Assembly: GCA_044222225.1 (NCBI GenBank)
Contig: JBGANR010000012.1
Coordinates: forward strand, 79,192 to 143,191
Length of the DNA: 64,000 bases
Reading direction: 5' to 3'
DNA from: JBGANR01 sp044222225
Lineage (GTDB): Bacteria > Actinomycetota > Actinomycetes > Mycobacteriales > Mycobacteriaceae
Each line of letters starts with the position of its first letter. Position 1 is the stretch's first letter. The position numbers and the translations under genes are program-made. The notes under the pieces are model-generated. The model saw only the letters and a list, made by a program, of their open reading frames with translations. It had not been told where the DNA came from and did not search any database. This document shows, piece after piece, positions 1 through 8,266 of the stretch.

Positions 1-24
1 GGCACCACACGGCCCGCGGCCTGA
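1..24 (+). CDS. Possible 3' end of an upstream gene
   Basis: Frame 1 reads seven codons (G T T R P A A) and a TGA before the next gene starts. In M. tuberculosis the neighbour of the following gene is a membrane protein gene (Rv2180c). Seven residues cannot identify it, so this is only a possibility. Confidence 0.2.
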   Translation, partial: GTTRPAA

Positions 25-47
25 GCCGGCCGGACGCGACGCCACCA

Positions 48-539
48 GTGCGCTACTTCTACGACACCGAGTTCATCGAGGACGGCCGGACGATCGACCT
101 CGTGTCGATCGGGATCGTCGCCGAGGACGGCCGGGAGTTCTACGCCGTCTCCGCCGAGTTCGATCCGAACGCCGCCGGACCGTGGGTACGGGCCAACGTG
201 CTGCCCAAGCTGCCGTCGCCGGCCGACCGGGCGTGGCGCTCACGCGCCCGGATCCGCGACGACATCGAGGACTTCCTCACCGCGGGGCCGGGCGCCGTCG
301 AGCTGTGGGCCTGGACGGGCGCCTACGACCACGTGGTGCTCTGCCAGCTGTGGGGCGCGATGCCCGCCTTGCCGCGGACGCTGCCGCGCTTCACCCGTGA
401 ACTGCGCCAGCACTGGGACGCCGCGGGCCGCCCCACCCTCCCGACGCTGCCGAGCGACGCCCACGACGCCCTCGCCGACGCGCGGCACAACCTCGCCAAG
501 TGGCAGGCCATCGAGGAGGCGCGGCTGCGCGTGCGGTGA
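48..539 (+). CDS. 3'-5' exoribonuclease, Rv2179c family
   Basis: A 163-residue DEDD-type 3'-5' exoribonuclease that should trim single-stranded RNA using two divalent metal ions. The N-terminus MRYFYDTEF gives the first acidic pair (D6, E8). A YDHV motif near residue 94 and HDALADARHN near residue 139 supply the remaining metal-binding residues and the catalytic histidine. Size and motifs match the Rv2179c family, which differs from true oligoribonuclease (Orn). The start is GTG. The gene lies just upstream of aroG, as in mycobacteria. The family assignment is secure; its RNA substrate in the cell is not known from sequence. Confidence 0.88.
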   Translation: MRYFYDTEFIEDGRTIDLVSIGIVAEDGREFYAVSAEFDPNAAGPWVRANVLPKLPSPADRAWRSRARIRDDIEDFLTAGPGAVELWAWTGAYDHVVLCQLWGAMPALPRTLPRFTRELRQHWDAAGRPTLPTLPSDAHDALADARHNLAKWQAIEEARLRVR

Positions 540-595
540 CTGTGCGGTCCGGGGGTGTCCTTCCACCTGACCCGCGGTCCCGGCGCGCGTGCCGT

Positions 596-601
596 TAGGG
601 T
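596..601 (+). promoter_or_regulatory. Predicted -10 box for leaderless aroG mRNA
   Basis: The hexamer TAGGGT ends 7 nt before the aroG GTG at 609. This spacing puts transcription initiation at or next to the start codon, so the mRNA should be leaderless. The same hexamer and spacing recur before murE and, on the minus strand, before idsA2. Confidence 0.55.
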
Positions 602-608
602 GTCAGTC

Positions 609-2003
609 GTGAACTGGACCGTGGACGTGCCCATCGACGACCTGCCGGATCTGCCGCCGCTGCCTCCGACGCTGCGTGAGCGGCTCGACGACGCGCTGGC
701 CCGGCCCGCGCAGCAGCAGCCGTCGTGGGATCCCGGACACGCCGCCGCGATGCGCAAGGTTCTGGAGTCGGTGCCGCCGATCACGCTGCCACGCGAGGTC
801 GAGCAGTTGCGCTCGCAGCTGCGTCAGGTGGCGCTCGGCAAGGCGTTCATGCTGCAGGGCGGCGATTGCGCCGAGACCTTCGCCGACAACACCGAGCCCC
901 ACATCCGCGCGAACATCCGCACGCTGCTGCAGATGGCCGTCGTGCTCACCTACGGCGCGAGCCTGCCCGTCGTCAAGGTCGGCCGCATCGCCGGCCAGTA
1001 CGCCAAGCCGCGTTCGTCGGACACCGACGCGCTCGGCCTGCCGAGCTACCGCGGGGACGCGGTCAACGGGTTCGCCGCCGAGCCCGAGGTGCGGCGACAC
1101 GATCCGTCGCGGCTCGTGCGCGCGTACGCCAACGCGAGCGCCGCGATGAACCTCGTCCGGGCGCTGACGTCCGGCGGCGCCGCCGATCTGCATCGCGTGC
1201 ACGACTGGAACCGCGAGTTCGTCCGGACCTCGCCCGCCGGCGCCCGCTACGAGGCCCTGGCCAGCGAGATCGACCGCGGCATGCGCTTCATGGACGCCTG
1301 CGGCGTCCGCGACTTCAACCTCGAGCGGGCGGACATCTACGCGTCGCACGAGGCGCTGCTCATCGACTACGAGCGCGCCATGCTGCGGCTCGCCGAGCAC
1401 CCCGAGCGCCCGGACGAGCAGGTGCTCTACGACCTGTCGGCGCACTTCCTGTGGATCGGCGAGCGCACCCGGCAGCTCGACGGCAGTCACATCGCGTTCG
1501 CCGAGCTGCTGCGCAACCCGATCGGCATCAAGATCGGCCCGACGACGACGCCGGAGCAGGCGGTCGCGTACGTGGAGCGGCTCGACCCGGAGAACGATCC
1601 CGGCCGGCTGACGCTCGTCGCCCGGATGGGCCAGGGCAAGGTGCGCGACGTGCTGCCGGGGATCATCGCGGCCGTCGAGGCCACCGGGCACAAGGTCGTG
1701 TGGCAGTGCGATCCGATGCATGGCAACACCCACGAGGCGTCGACCGGCTACAAGACGCGGCACTTCGACGCGATCGTCGACGAGGTGCAGGGCTTCTTCG
1801 AGGTGCACCACGCCCTCGGCACGCATCCGGGCGGCATCCACATCGAGCTGACGGGCGAGGACGTCACGGAGTGCCTCGGCGGCGCCCAGGACATCTCCGA
1901 CGACGATCTCGCCGGCCGTTACGAGACGGCCTGCGACCCGCGGCTCAACACCCAGCAGAGTCTGGAGCTGGCCTTCCTCGTCGCGGAGATGCTGCGCGGC
2001 TGA
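609..2003 (+). CDS. aroG: Class II DAHP synthase (shikimate pathway entry)
   Basis: 3-Deoxy-D-arabino-heptulosonate-7-phosphate synthase condenses phosphoenolpyruvate and erythrose 4-phosphate, the first step to aromatic amino acids. The 464-residue protein shows the class II signatures LQGGDCAETF, KVGRIAGQYAKPRS, GIKIGPTTTPEQ and WQCDPMHGNT. The reading frame is open from 555, but GTG 609 is chosen because the protein then begins VNWTVDVPIDDLP, which aligns with the start of M. tuberculosis AroG (Rv2178c), and because a -10 box lies just upstream. The mycobacterial orthologue is allosterically controlled and also activates chorismate mutase; whether that holds here is inference. Confidence 0.95.
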   Translation: MNWTVDVPIDDLPDLPPLPPTLRERLDDALARPAQQQPSWDPGHAAAMRKVLESVPPITLPREVEQLRSQLRQVALGKAFMLQGGDCAETFADNTEPHIRANIRTLLQMAVVLTYGASLPVVKVGRIAGQYAKPRSSDTDALGLPSYRGDAVNGFAAEPEVRRHDPSRLVRAYANASAAMNLVRALTSGGAADLHRVHDWNREFVRTSPAGARYEALASEIDRGMRFMDACGVRDFNLERADIYASHEALLIDYERAMLRLAEHPERPDEQVLYDLSAHFLWIGERTRQLDGSHIAFAELLRNPIGIKIGPTTTPEQAVAYVERLDPENDPGRLTLVARMGQGKVRDVLPGIIAAVEATGHKVVWQCDPMHGNTHEASTGYKTRHFDAIVDEVQGFFEVHHALGTHPGGIHIELTGEDVTECLGGAQDISDDDLAGRYETACDPRLNTQQSLELAFLVAEMLRG

Positions 2004-2013
2004 CAATGAGCCG

Positions 2014-3174
2014 ATGACGTTCTCGACGCTCGCGCTCGTCGTCGCGCTGGGCATGGTCGGGCCGCTGCTGGCCTGGCGGGAGAGCTGGCGCGTCCCGGTG
2101 ATCGTCGGGGAGCTGCTCGCCGGCGTCGCGTTCGGCGTCAGCGGGCTCGGCGTCCTCGATCCGGGCGACGAGCTGTTCGCATTCCTGGCGGACGTCGGCT
2201 TCGCGCTGGTCATGTTCGTCGCCGGCACCAACGTCCCGGTCCGTGATCCGGCCGTCCGTACGGCGCTCGGCTCAGGTGCCCTGCGCGCCGTGGCCGTCGG
2301 CGTCGCGGCGACCGGGGTCGGCGTCGGGCTGGCGGCGGCGTTCGACACCCCGCACGCCGCGCTGTACGCCGTGCTCCTGGCGTCCTCGTCGGCGGCGGTG
2401 GTGCTGCCGGTGGTCGACGGCCAGGGCCTGAAGGGGCGCGCGGTGCTCGCCACCACCGCGCAGGTCGCGATCGCCGACACCGCGTGCATCGTCGTGCTGC
2501 CACTGGTCATCGATTCTTCGAGTGCCGTCCGGTCCGCGATGGGCGCCGCGGCCGTCACCGCGTGTGCCGGGGCGTGCTATCTCGTGCTGCGCAAGGCCGA
2601 GGACAGCGGGCTGCGCGAGCGGGTGCACGACGTCTCGGAAGACCGGCGATTCGCCGTGGAGCTGCGCGTCAGCCTCGTGCTGCTGTTCGGTCTGGCGGCT
2701 GTCGCGGGGAGTTTCGGCGTGTCGGTGATGGTCGCGGGGTTCACCCTCGGGCTGGCCGTGGCGGCCGTCGGCGAGCCGCGACGCGTGGCCCGGCAACTGT
2801 TCGCGATCACCGACGGTTTCCTCGCCCCGTTGTTCTTCGTGTGGCTCGGTGCGCGTATCGACCTGCGGGAACTCGGCGAGCACCCGCGCTACATCGGCCT
2901 CGGTCTGGCGCTCGGCGTCGGGGCGATCGGCGCGCACGTCGCGATGCGGGTGTTCGGCCAACCGGTGGCGCTGGGCGCCCTGGCCGCCGCCCAGATCGGC
3001 GTGCCGGTGGCGGCGGTGACGATCGGTGAGCGCGTGGGCGCGTTCGCGCCGGGCGAGGCGTCGGCGCTGGTCCTCGGTGCGCTCGTCACGCTCGCCGGTT
3101 CGGCGATCGGAGCCGCCGTCCTCGCCCGTTCGGCGGCGAAGACGGCGGCTGATCGACCGGAGGAGTCCGGCTAG
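2014..3174 (+). CDS. CPA2-type cation/proton antiporter
   Basis: A 386-residue integral membrane protein with about a dozen hydrophobic segments, resembling the Kef/CPA2 sodium-hydrogen exchanger membrane domain. Recognisable pieces are the glycine-rich first helices (VIVGELLAGVAFGVSG) and a polar LFFVWLGARIDL segment near residues 270-281. It lacks the cytoplasmic RCK/TrkA nucleotide-binding domain of full Kef proteins. It begins 10 nt after aroG and is probably cotranscribed. Its stop codon lies in a CTAG that also holds the stop of the convergent gene. The transported ion (Na+ or K+) cannot be told from sequence. Confidence 0.8.
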   Translation: MTFSTLALVVALGMVGPLLAWRESWRVPVIVGELLAGVAFGVSGLGVLDPGDELFAFLADVGFALVMFVAGTNVPVRDPAVRTALGSGALRAVAVGVAATGVGVGLAAAFDTPHAALYAVLLASSSAAVVLPVVDGQGLKGRAVLATTAQVAIADTACIVVLPLVIDSSSAVRSAMGAAAVTACAGACYLVLRKAEDSGLRERVHDVSEDRRFAVELRVSLVLLFGLAAVAGSFGVSVMVAGFTLGLAVAAVGEPRRVARQLFAITDGFLAPLFFVWLGARIDLRELGEHPRYIGLGLALGVGAIGAHVAMRVFGQPVALGALAAAQIGVPVAAVTIGERVGAFAPGEASALVLGALVTLAGSAIGAAVLARSAAKTAADRPEESG

Positions 3175-4778
3175 TCGGACGTCGCCTCGAGGAGGGCCAT
3201 CGCCGCGTTGTGGCCGCCGAGGCCGCTGACGGCCCCACCGCGCACGGCGCCCGAGCCGCACAGCAGGATCCGATCGTGCGCGGTCGCGACGCCCCAGCGG
3301 GCCGCCGGCGTGGAGAGATCGGCGTCGTCCTCGACGAACGGCCAGGAGAGCGGGCCGTGGAAGATGTTGCCGCCGGGCATGCCCAGGGCCTCTTCGATGT
3401 CGAGGGTCGTCTTCGTCTCGATGCAGGGACGGCCGGCGCCGTCGGTGAGCAGCAGCGGTTCGATCGGCTCGGCGAGCACCGAGTCGAGCGAGCGCAGGAC
3501 GGCGGCCTGCAGCTGGGCGCGACGCTCGTCGTTGTTCTCGGCCGTCAACAACCGGTCGGGCACGTGCAGGCCGAACACCGTCAGCGTCTGGGCGCCGGAC
3601 GCGGCGAGCTCCTCGCCGAGGATCGACGGATCGGTCAGCGAGTGGCAGTAGATCTCGCACGGCAGCGTCTCGGGGATCGACCCGTCGGCGGCCTGGGTGT
3701 AGGCGGCGTCGAGCTGCGAGTACTTCTCGTTGATGTGGAAGGTGCCGCCGAACGCCGCCTCGGGCGCCATCGAGGCGTCGCGCAGCCGGGGGAGGCGCCG
3801 GAGCAGGAGGTTGACCTTGACCTGCGCGCCCTCGGGGCGGGAGCGCTGCGCCTCGGGGACGCCGAGCAGCCCGTCGAGGACGTACGGCGCGACGCCGGAC
3901 AGGATGTACCCGCCGGTGACGGTGTGCTCCGCGTCGTCGGCGGTGAAGCGGACCGTGCCGTCGGGAGAGATGGACGTGACGTCGGCGCCGGTGCGGATCT
4001 CGACGCCGGCCGCGCGGGCCGCGGCGGCGAGACCGCGGGTGACGGTGCCCATGCCGCCGACGGGGACGTCCCAGTCGCCGGTTCCGCCGCCGATCACGTG
4101 GTACAGGAAGCAGCGGTTCTGCTGCAGGCTCTCCTCGTGGGCGCGGGCGAACGTGCCGATGAAGGCGTCGGTGACGGCGACGCCGCGCACGAGATCGTCC
4201 GACAGCCGGTCTTCGAGGAGTTCACCGATCGGGCGCTCGAAGATCGCGTCCCACAGGTCGTCGTCGCCGAGGCGGGCGCGGGCCTCGCTGCGGGTGCTCA
4301 GCGGCTCGGTCAGGGTCGGCCAAAGGGCCGCGGCGACGCGGTTGGTGTCGTCGTAGAGCTGCGCGAACGGGACGGCGTCGTCGCCGGCGCCGATCCGCTC
4401 GAACGAGGCGCGCGTGGCGTCGAGGTCGCCGTTGTCGACCAGCAAGCCGAGACCGTCGGCGTCACCCGGCACCGGCGTGTACGACGAGTACCGCCGCCGG
4501 GCGAGCGTGATGTCGAGGCCGAGGTCGTCGATGATCCGCTGCGGCAGGAGGCTGACGAGGTAGGAGTAGCGGGAGAGCCGGGCGTCGAGTCCCTCGAACG
4601 CCGTCGCGCTGACGGCCGCGCCGCCGGTGTCGGCGAGCTTCTCCAGCAGCAGCACCGAACGCCCCGCTTTCGCGAGGTAGGCCGCCGCCGTCAGACCGTT
4701 GTGACCGCCGCCGACGATGACGACGTCGTAGGAGGTGGTCGGGCTGGAGTGATCGGAAGAAGAGGACGCGAGTGCCAT
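3171..4778 (-). CDS. FAD-dependent oxidoreductase, phytoene desaturase / PYROXD2-like
   Basis: A 535-residue FAD-binding protein of the CrtI/amine-oxidase superfamily. The Rossmann motif VVIVGGGHNGL lies near residues 20-30, followed by LLLEKLADTGGAA. The C-terminal FAD-contact block is near LCGSGAVRGGAVSGLGGHNAA. The long insert and the overall pattern look more like the PYROXD2/retinol-saturase-like branch than true phytoene desaturase, so the substrate is unknown. A carotenoid role is possible because two other CrtI-family genes lie within 14 kb. The start ATG follows a -10-like CATAGT by 7 nt, and pknL ends 45 nt upstream. Confidence 0.75.
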   Translation of the reverse strand: MALASSSSDHSSPTTSYDVVIVGGGHNGLTAAAYLAKAGRSVLLLEKLADTGGAAVSATAFEGLDARLSRYSYLVSLLPQRIIDDLGLDITLARRRYSSYTPVPGDADGLGLLVDNGDLDATRASFERIGAGDDAVPFAQLYDDTNRVAAALWPTLTEPLSTRSEARARLGDDDLWDAIFERPIGELLEDRLSDDLVRGVAVTDAFIGTFARAHEESLQQNRCFLYHVIGGGTGDWDVPVGGMGTVTRGLAAAARAAGVEIRTGADVTSISPDGTVRFTADDAEHTVTGGYILSGVAPYVLDGLLGVPEAQRSRPEGAQVKVNLLLRRLPRLRDASMAPEAAFGGTFHINEKYSQLDAAYTQAADGSIPETLPCEIYCHSLTDPSILGEELAASGAQTLTVFGLHVPDRLLTAENNDERRAQLQAAVLRSLDSVLAEPIEPLLLTDGAGRPCIETKTTLDIEEALGMPGGNIFHGPLSWPFVEDDADLSTPAARWGVATAHDRILLCGSGAVRGGAVSGLGGHNAAMALLEATSD

Positions 4779-4785
4779 GTCCGGA

Positions 4786-4791
4786 ACTATG
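4786..4791 (-). promoter_or_regulatory. Predicted -10 box for leaderless oxidoreductase mRNA
   Basis: On the minus strand CATAGT sits 7 nt upstream of the ATG at 4778. The geometry is the same as at the other leaderless candidates in this window. No clear -35 element is visible. Confidence 0.4.
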
Positions 4792-4823
4792 CCATCCGGC
4801 TCCGGCGCCGGTCCGCGGATCCG

Positions 4824-6944
4824 TCAGGGGATCGTCGTCAGCGTGACCTCGGTGCCTTCCTTGACCCGCTGCCCGCCCCAGATGCTCTGGCTGGTGACGA
4901 TCGAGACGGCCGATGGAATCAGCCCGTTGACCTTGACGGTGAGCCCCGCCTTCTCCATCCGCGTGCGCGCGGTGCCGAGGGTCAACCCCTTGACGTCGGG
5001 CACGGTCGTCGCGTCCGAGACCAGCACCGTGACCTCGGGTGACGCCGGATCGACGCGGGTGCCGGCGCGCGGCTCGGTGACGGCCGCCTGGCCGCGGTCG
5101 GCGGTGCCCTCGCTCGTCTTGCCGCCCTCGACCGGCGTCAGGCCGGCGGCGCGCAGCCGCGTGTTCGCCTCGGCGGGGGAGACGCCCGCGACGTCCGGAA
5201 CGGTGATGGCCGTCGAGACCACGAGTGCCACCGAGGTCTCGGCGAGCAACTTGTCGCCCGCGGGCGGATCGGTGCGGATGACGCTGCCGCCGTCGACGCC
5301 GGCGTCGAACTCCTTGCGCACCTCGCCGGGCTTGAGTCCGGCGGCCTCCAGCGCGGCGCGGACGGCGGCCTCGGTGCGTCCGGAACTCGCCGGCACGATG
5401 ACCGGGGCGCCCGCGGAGAAGGTGATGCGGACGTCCGAATCGCGGGCGATCTTCGCCCCGGCGGGCGGGTCGGAATCGGTGACCTGCCAGCGGGCGACGG
5501 TGTCGCTGAAGAACGGGTCGTCCTTGGGATCGAGCCCGGCGTCCCGGACGGCCGTGACCGCGGCCTGCTTCGTCATGCCGCGCACGTCGGGCACGGCGAC
5601 GAGGCGGCCGGAGCCGAGCCACCAGCCGCCGAGCCCGATGATGAGCGCGGCGATGACGACGATGACGCCGATGATCAGCGCCGTCCGGCGATGACGTGCG
5701 CGCCGCTCGGCGAACTCGTCGATGGCGGCGTCGATCCGGCCGTCGTCGAGGCCGTACCCCGGGTCGGCCCACTCGCCGGTGCCTCGCCAGGCCGGCGCGT
5801 CGGCGGTGTCCATCCGGGCCGGTGGCGGGCTGGCGAACGCGGGCGCCGGTGGCTCGTGACGCGTGTCGGGCGGCAGCGTCTGGATGCGGGTGTGATTGCG
5901 GGGCGGTGGCGGCGGGATGTGCTGCTCGGCGACGGTGTGGCCGTAGCCGGCGCCGTCGACGCGGCCGTCGTACACCGGGCCCGGCGCGTCGGAGAGGTAC
6001 GCGGGGGTCGGGGCGTCGGCGGCCGGTGCCTGCCTGCTGCGGCGGGCGGCGATCTGCTCGGCCGACTCCCGGGGCGCCGGCACGATGAACGGCGGCAACC
6101 CGAGCTCGGCGATGATGTCGGCGACGGCGTCGGCCATGTCGTCGCCGTCGGCGTAGCGGTCACGGGGGTCGCGCGCGGTGGCGGTGAGCACGAGCTCGTC
6201 GAACTGGGGTGGGACACCCGGAATGAGCCTGCTCGGCGGCGGCACGTCGTTGCCCAGACGGGCGTAGGCGAGGCCGATCGCGGTGTCGCCGGAGAACGGC
6301 GTCGTGCCCGTGAGCAGCTCGAACAACAGGATGCCGGTGGCGTAGACGTCGCTGCGCGCGTCGGCCGTCGCCGATTCGACCTGCTCCGGGGAGAGGTAGG
6401 CCGCCGTGCCCAGGATGACGCTGGCCGACGTCATCCCCGCCGCGGCGACGGCGCGCACGAGCCCGAAGTCGACGACCTTGATCTCGCCGGTGCGCGAGAC
6501 GAGCACGTTCTCCGGCTTGATGTCGCGGTGCACGAGGCCCGCGCGGTGCGCCTCGCCGAGCGCGCCGAGCACCGGCAGCGCCACGGCGGCGACGGCGTGC
6601 GGCGGCATCGGGCCGCGCTCCCGAAGCAGCTCACGCAGCGTGCCGCCCTCGACGAGTTCCATGACGAGGAAGGCGTATTCGTCGTCGATGCCCTGGTCGT
6701 AGACGGCCGCGAGCGCCGGATGCTTGAGCTGCGCGACGCTGCGCGCCTCGAACTCCAGCCGCGCGAGGAACTGACTGTCGTGGGCGAACTTCGGATCCAT
6801 CACCTTGATGGCGACCGGCCGGTGGAGCCGCAGATCCATCCCGAGGTAGACGCTCGACATGCCGCCGCGGGCGATGAGGGCGTCGATGCGGTACCGGCGC
6901 TCCAGGTGAGCGCCGAGCAGGGCGTCGCGCGGGGGACGGGTCAC
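4824..6944 (-). CDS. pknL: Ser/Thr protein kinase with four PASTA repeats, PknL type
   Basis: A transmembrane eukaryotic-type kinase of 706 residues. The kinase domain (about 15-280) has the ATP lysine K47, HRDIKPEN at 139-146 and DFG at 159-161. A proline-rich linker follows, then one membrane helix near 418-443 and four extracellular PASTA repeats to the C-terminus. PASTA domains in related kinases sense muropeptides or lipid II. The M. tuberculosis PknL lacks PASTA repeats, whereas corynebacterial PknL has them, so this is the long form. GTG 6944 is chosen because it directly precedes the kinase fold; the frame stays open further upstream but that stretch overlaps the divergent gene. The divergent neighbour is the known PknL substrate family. 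Confidence 0.92.
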   Translation of the reverse strand: MTRPPRDALLGAHLERRYRIDALIARGGMSSVYLGMDLRLHRPVAIKVMDPKFAHDSQFLARLEFEARSVAQLKHPALAAVYDQGIDDEYAFLVMELVEGGTLRELLRERGPMPPHAVAAVALPVLGALGEAHRAGLVHRDIKPENVLVSRTGEIKVVDFGLVRAVAAAGMTSASVILGTAAYLSPEQVESATADARSDVYATGILLFELLTGTTPFSGDTAIGLAYARLGNDVPPPSRLIPGVPPQFDELVLTATARDPRDRYADGDDMADAVADIIAELGLPPFIVPAPRESAEQIAARRSRQAPAADAPTPAYLSDAPGPVYDGRVDGAGYGHTVAEQHIPPPPPRNHTRIQTLPPDTRHEPPAPAFASPPPARMDTADAPAWRGTGEWADPGYGLDDGRIDAAIDEFAERRARHRRTALIIGVIVVIAALIIGLGGWWLGSGRLVAVPDVRGMTKQAAVTAVRDAGLDPKDDPFFSDTVARWQVTDSDPPAGAKIARDSDVRITFSAGAPVIVPASSGRTEAAVRAALEAAGLKPGEVRKEFDAGVDGGSVIRTDPPAGDKLLAETSVALVVSTAITVPDVAGVSPAEANTRLRAAGLTPVEGGKTSEGTADRGQAAVTEPRAGTRVDPASPEVTVLVSDATTVPDVKGLTLGTARTRMEKAGLTVKVNGLIPSAVSIVTSQSIWGGQRVKEGTEVTLTTIP

Positions 6945-7000
6945 GGTGGGGTGGTTCGCCTTTCGTCGTCGGCGGCTGTCGGGTGCCGCGGGCGGGCGCG

Positions 7001-7006
7001 TAGCAT
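7001..7006 (+). promoter_or_regulatory. Predicted -10 box for leaderless Rv2175c-like mRNA
   Basis: TAGCAT ends 8 nt before the GTG at 7015. This supports the downstream GTG as the true start rather than the longer open frame beginning at 6946, and predicts an mRNA with almost no leader. Confidence 0.5.
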
Positions 7007-7014
7007 GTTCAGGC

Positions 7015-7380
7015 GTGCCGTCGATCCCCGTGTGTGCAGACGTCCTTCCGGCCGACGAGCCGGTCCTGTCTACAACCGAGGTCAGCCGCCTGCTCGGTTT
7101 CTCGGTCTCCAAGGTTACCCGCATGATCGCGGACGGCGATTTGCTGGCGGTTCGACGTGGTCGCCAGGTGGTCGTGCCCGGGGCGTTCTTCTCGGACGGT
7201 GAGATCGCCAAGCACATCACCGGCCTGCTGCGTCTGCTGCGCGACGGCGGCTACAGCGACGACGAGGTCCTGCTCTGGCTCTACACCGAGCAGGACGACC
7301 TCGGCCTGCTTCCCGCCCGCGCCCTGCACACCGAGCGCGCCCGCGAGATCATGCGGCGCGCGCAGTCGCTCGCGTTCTGA
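7015..7380 (+). CDS. DNA-binding regulator, Rv2175c family
   Basis: A 121-residue protein with an N-terminal winged helix-turn-helix (LSTTEVSRLLGFSVSKVTRMI, about residues 24-44) and a helical C-terminal part. It is the orthologue of M. tuberculosis Rv2175c, a DNA-binding protein phosphorylated near its N-terminus by PknL, which reduces DNA binding. Here it is divergent from pknL with about 70 bp between start codons, so the kinase-substrate pairing is conserved. GTG 7015 is preferred because of the -10 box just upstream. Its target genes are unknown. Confidence 0.88.
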   Translation: MPSIPVCADVLPADEPVLSTTEVSRLLGFSVSKVTRMIADGDLLAVRRGRQVVVPGAFFSDGEIAKHITGLLRLLRDGGYSDDEVLLWLYTEQDDLGLLPARALHTERAREIMRRAQSLAF

Positions 7381-7381
7381 T

Positions 7382-8266
7382 TCAGCGGCGCAGCGCGTCG
7401 ATGCTCGCGGCGGCGGCCAGCCGGAGCCGCCGCCCGTCGGGGACGATCGCGCGGCCGGCCATGACGTCGTAGTCGCGCGCCTCGACGACGGTGAGGATCT
7501 CGCCGTAGACCCGCAGTGCGACGGCGATGCCGGGCCGGGCCCGCGTCGGCAGCAGTGCCAGGCCCGGTTCGGCCAGCCGATAGCGATGCCGGGCGTGCGC
7601 CACGAGGTGGGCGATCGCGCGCCGGAGCCGAGGCGTCGACGTCCCCGCGGCGCGGCAGGCGGCCAGCATCTCCTCGTCGACGCCGAATGCCGCGAGCTCG
7701 TCGAGGGGCAGGTAGACGCGGTCGCGGTCGAGGTCTTCGGCGACGTCACGGATGAAATTGGTCAGCTGGAACGCCTCGCCGAGAGCCCGGGCCGGGCCGT
7801 CGGCGTCGGGCGGGGCCCCGAGGACGCGGTTGACGAGGAGCCCGATGACGGCGGCCGAGCCGTACATGTACTCGTCGAGCTCGGCCATCGTCCGATAGCG
7901 GGAGCGGAAGCCCTGGGTGCCGGGCACGTCGGCGCGCATCGCGGCGAAGAAGGCCGTGAAGTGCTCCAACGGCGCCCCGATGCGGCGTGCGGCGTCGGCG
8001 GCGGCCAGGATCTCGGGCGTCGCGGCGTCGGCTGCGCCAGTGACGGCCGCCGTGAGCTCCGCCTCGAGTGCATCGAGCCGGGCGACGCGCTCGGCCGGTG
8101 GCTCGACGGGATGGTCGACGACATCGTCGACCATCCGGGCCAGCCCGTAGAAGGCGAAGACGGAGCGGCGTTCCCGGGGGGCGAGCATCCGCGTCGAGAG
8201 GTGAAAGGTGCGGCCGTGCACCGCGGTGAGCCGCTCGCAGTGCCCGTAGGCGTCGTCGAGAGTCAT
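7382..8266 (-). CDS. crtB: Phytoene synthase
   Basis: Phytoene synthase joins two geranylgeranyl diphosphates head to head to give 15-cis-phytoene, the first committed carotenoid step. The 294-residue protein has both aspartate-rich motifs of the squalene/phytoene synthase family: DDVVD at 47-51 and DVAED at 174-178 within FIRDVAEDLDRDRVYLP. RTFHLSTRML near residue 19 is also typical. It is the last gene of idsA2-crtI-mptA-crtB; its ATG overlaps the mptA stop by 4 nt, indicating translational coupling. Its own stop lies 1 nt from the end of the convergent Rv2175c-like gene. Confidence 0.93.
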   Translation of the reverse strand: MTLDDAYGHCERLTAVHGRTFHLSTRMLAPRERRSVFAFYGLARMVDDVVDHPVEPPAERVARLDALEAELTAAVTGAADAATPEILAAADAARRIGAPLEHFTAFFAAMRADVPGTQGFRSRYRTMAELDEYMYGSAAVIGLLVNRVLGAPPDADGPARALGEAFQLTNFIRDVAEDLDRDRVYLPLDELAAFGVDEEMLAACRAAGTSTPRLRRAIAHLVAHARHRYRLAEPGLALLPTRARPGIAVALRVYGEILTVVEARDYDVMAGRAIVPDGRRLRLAAAASIDALRR

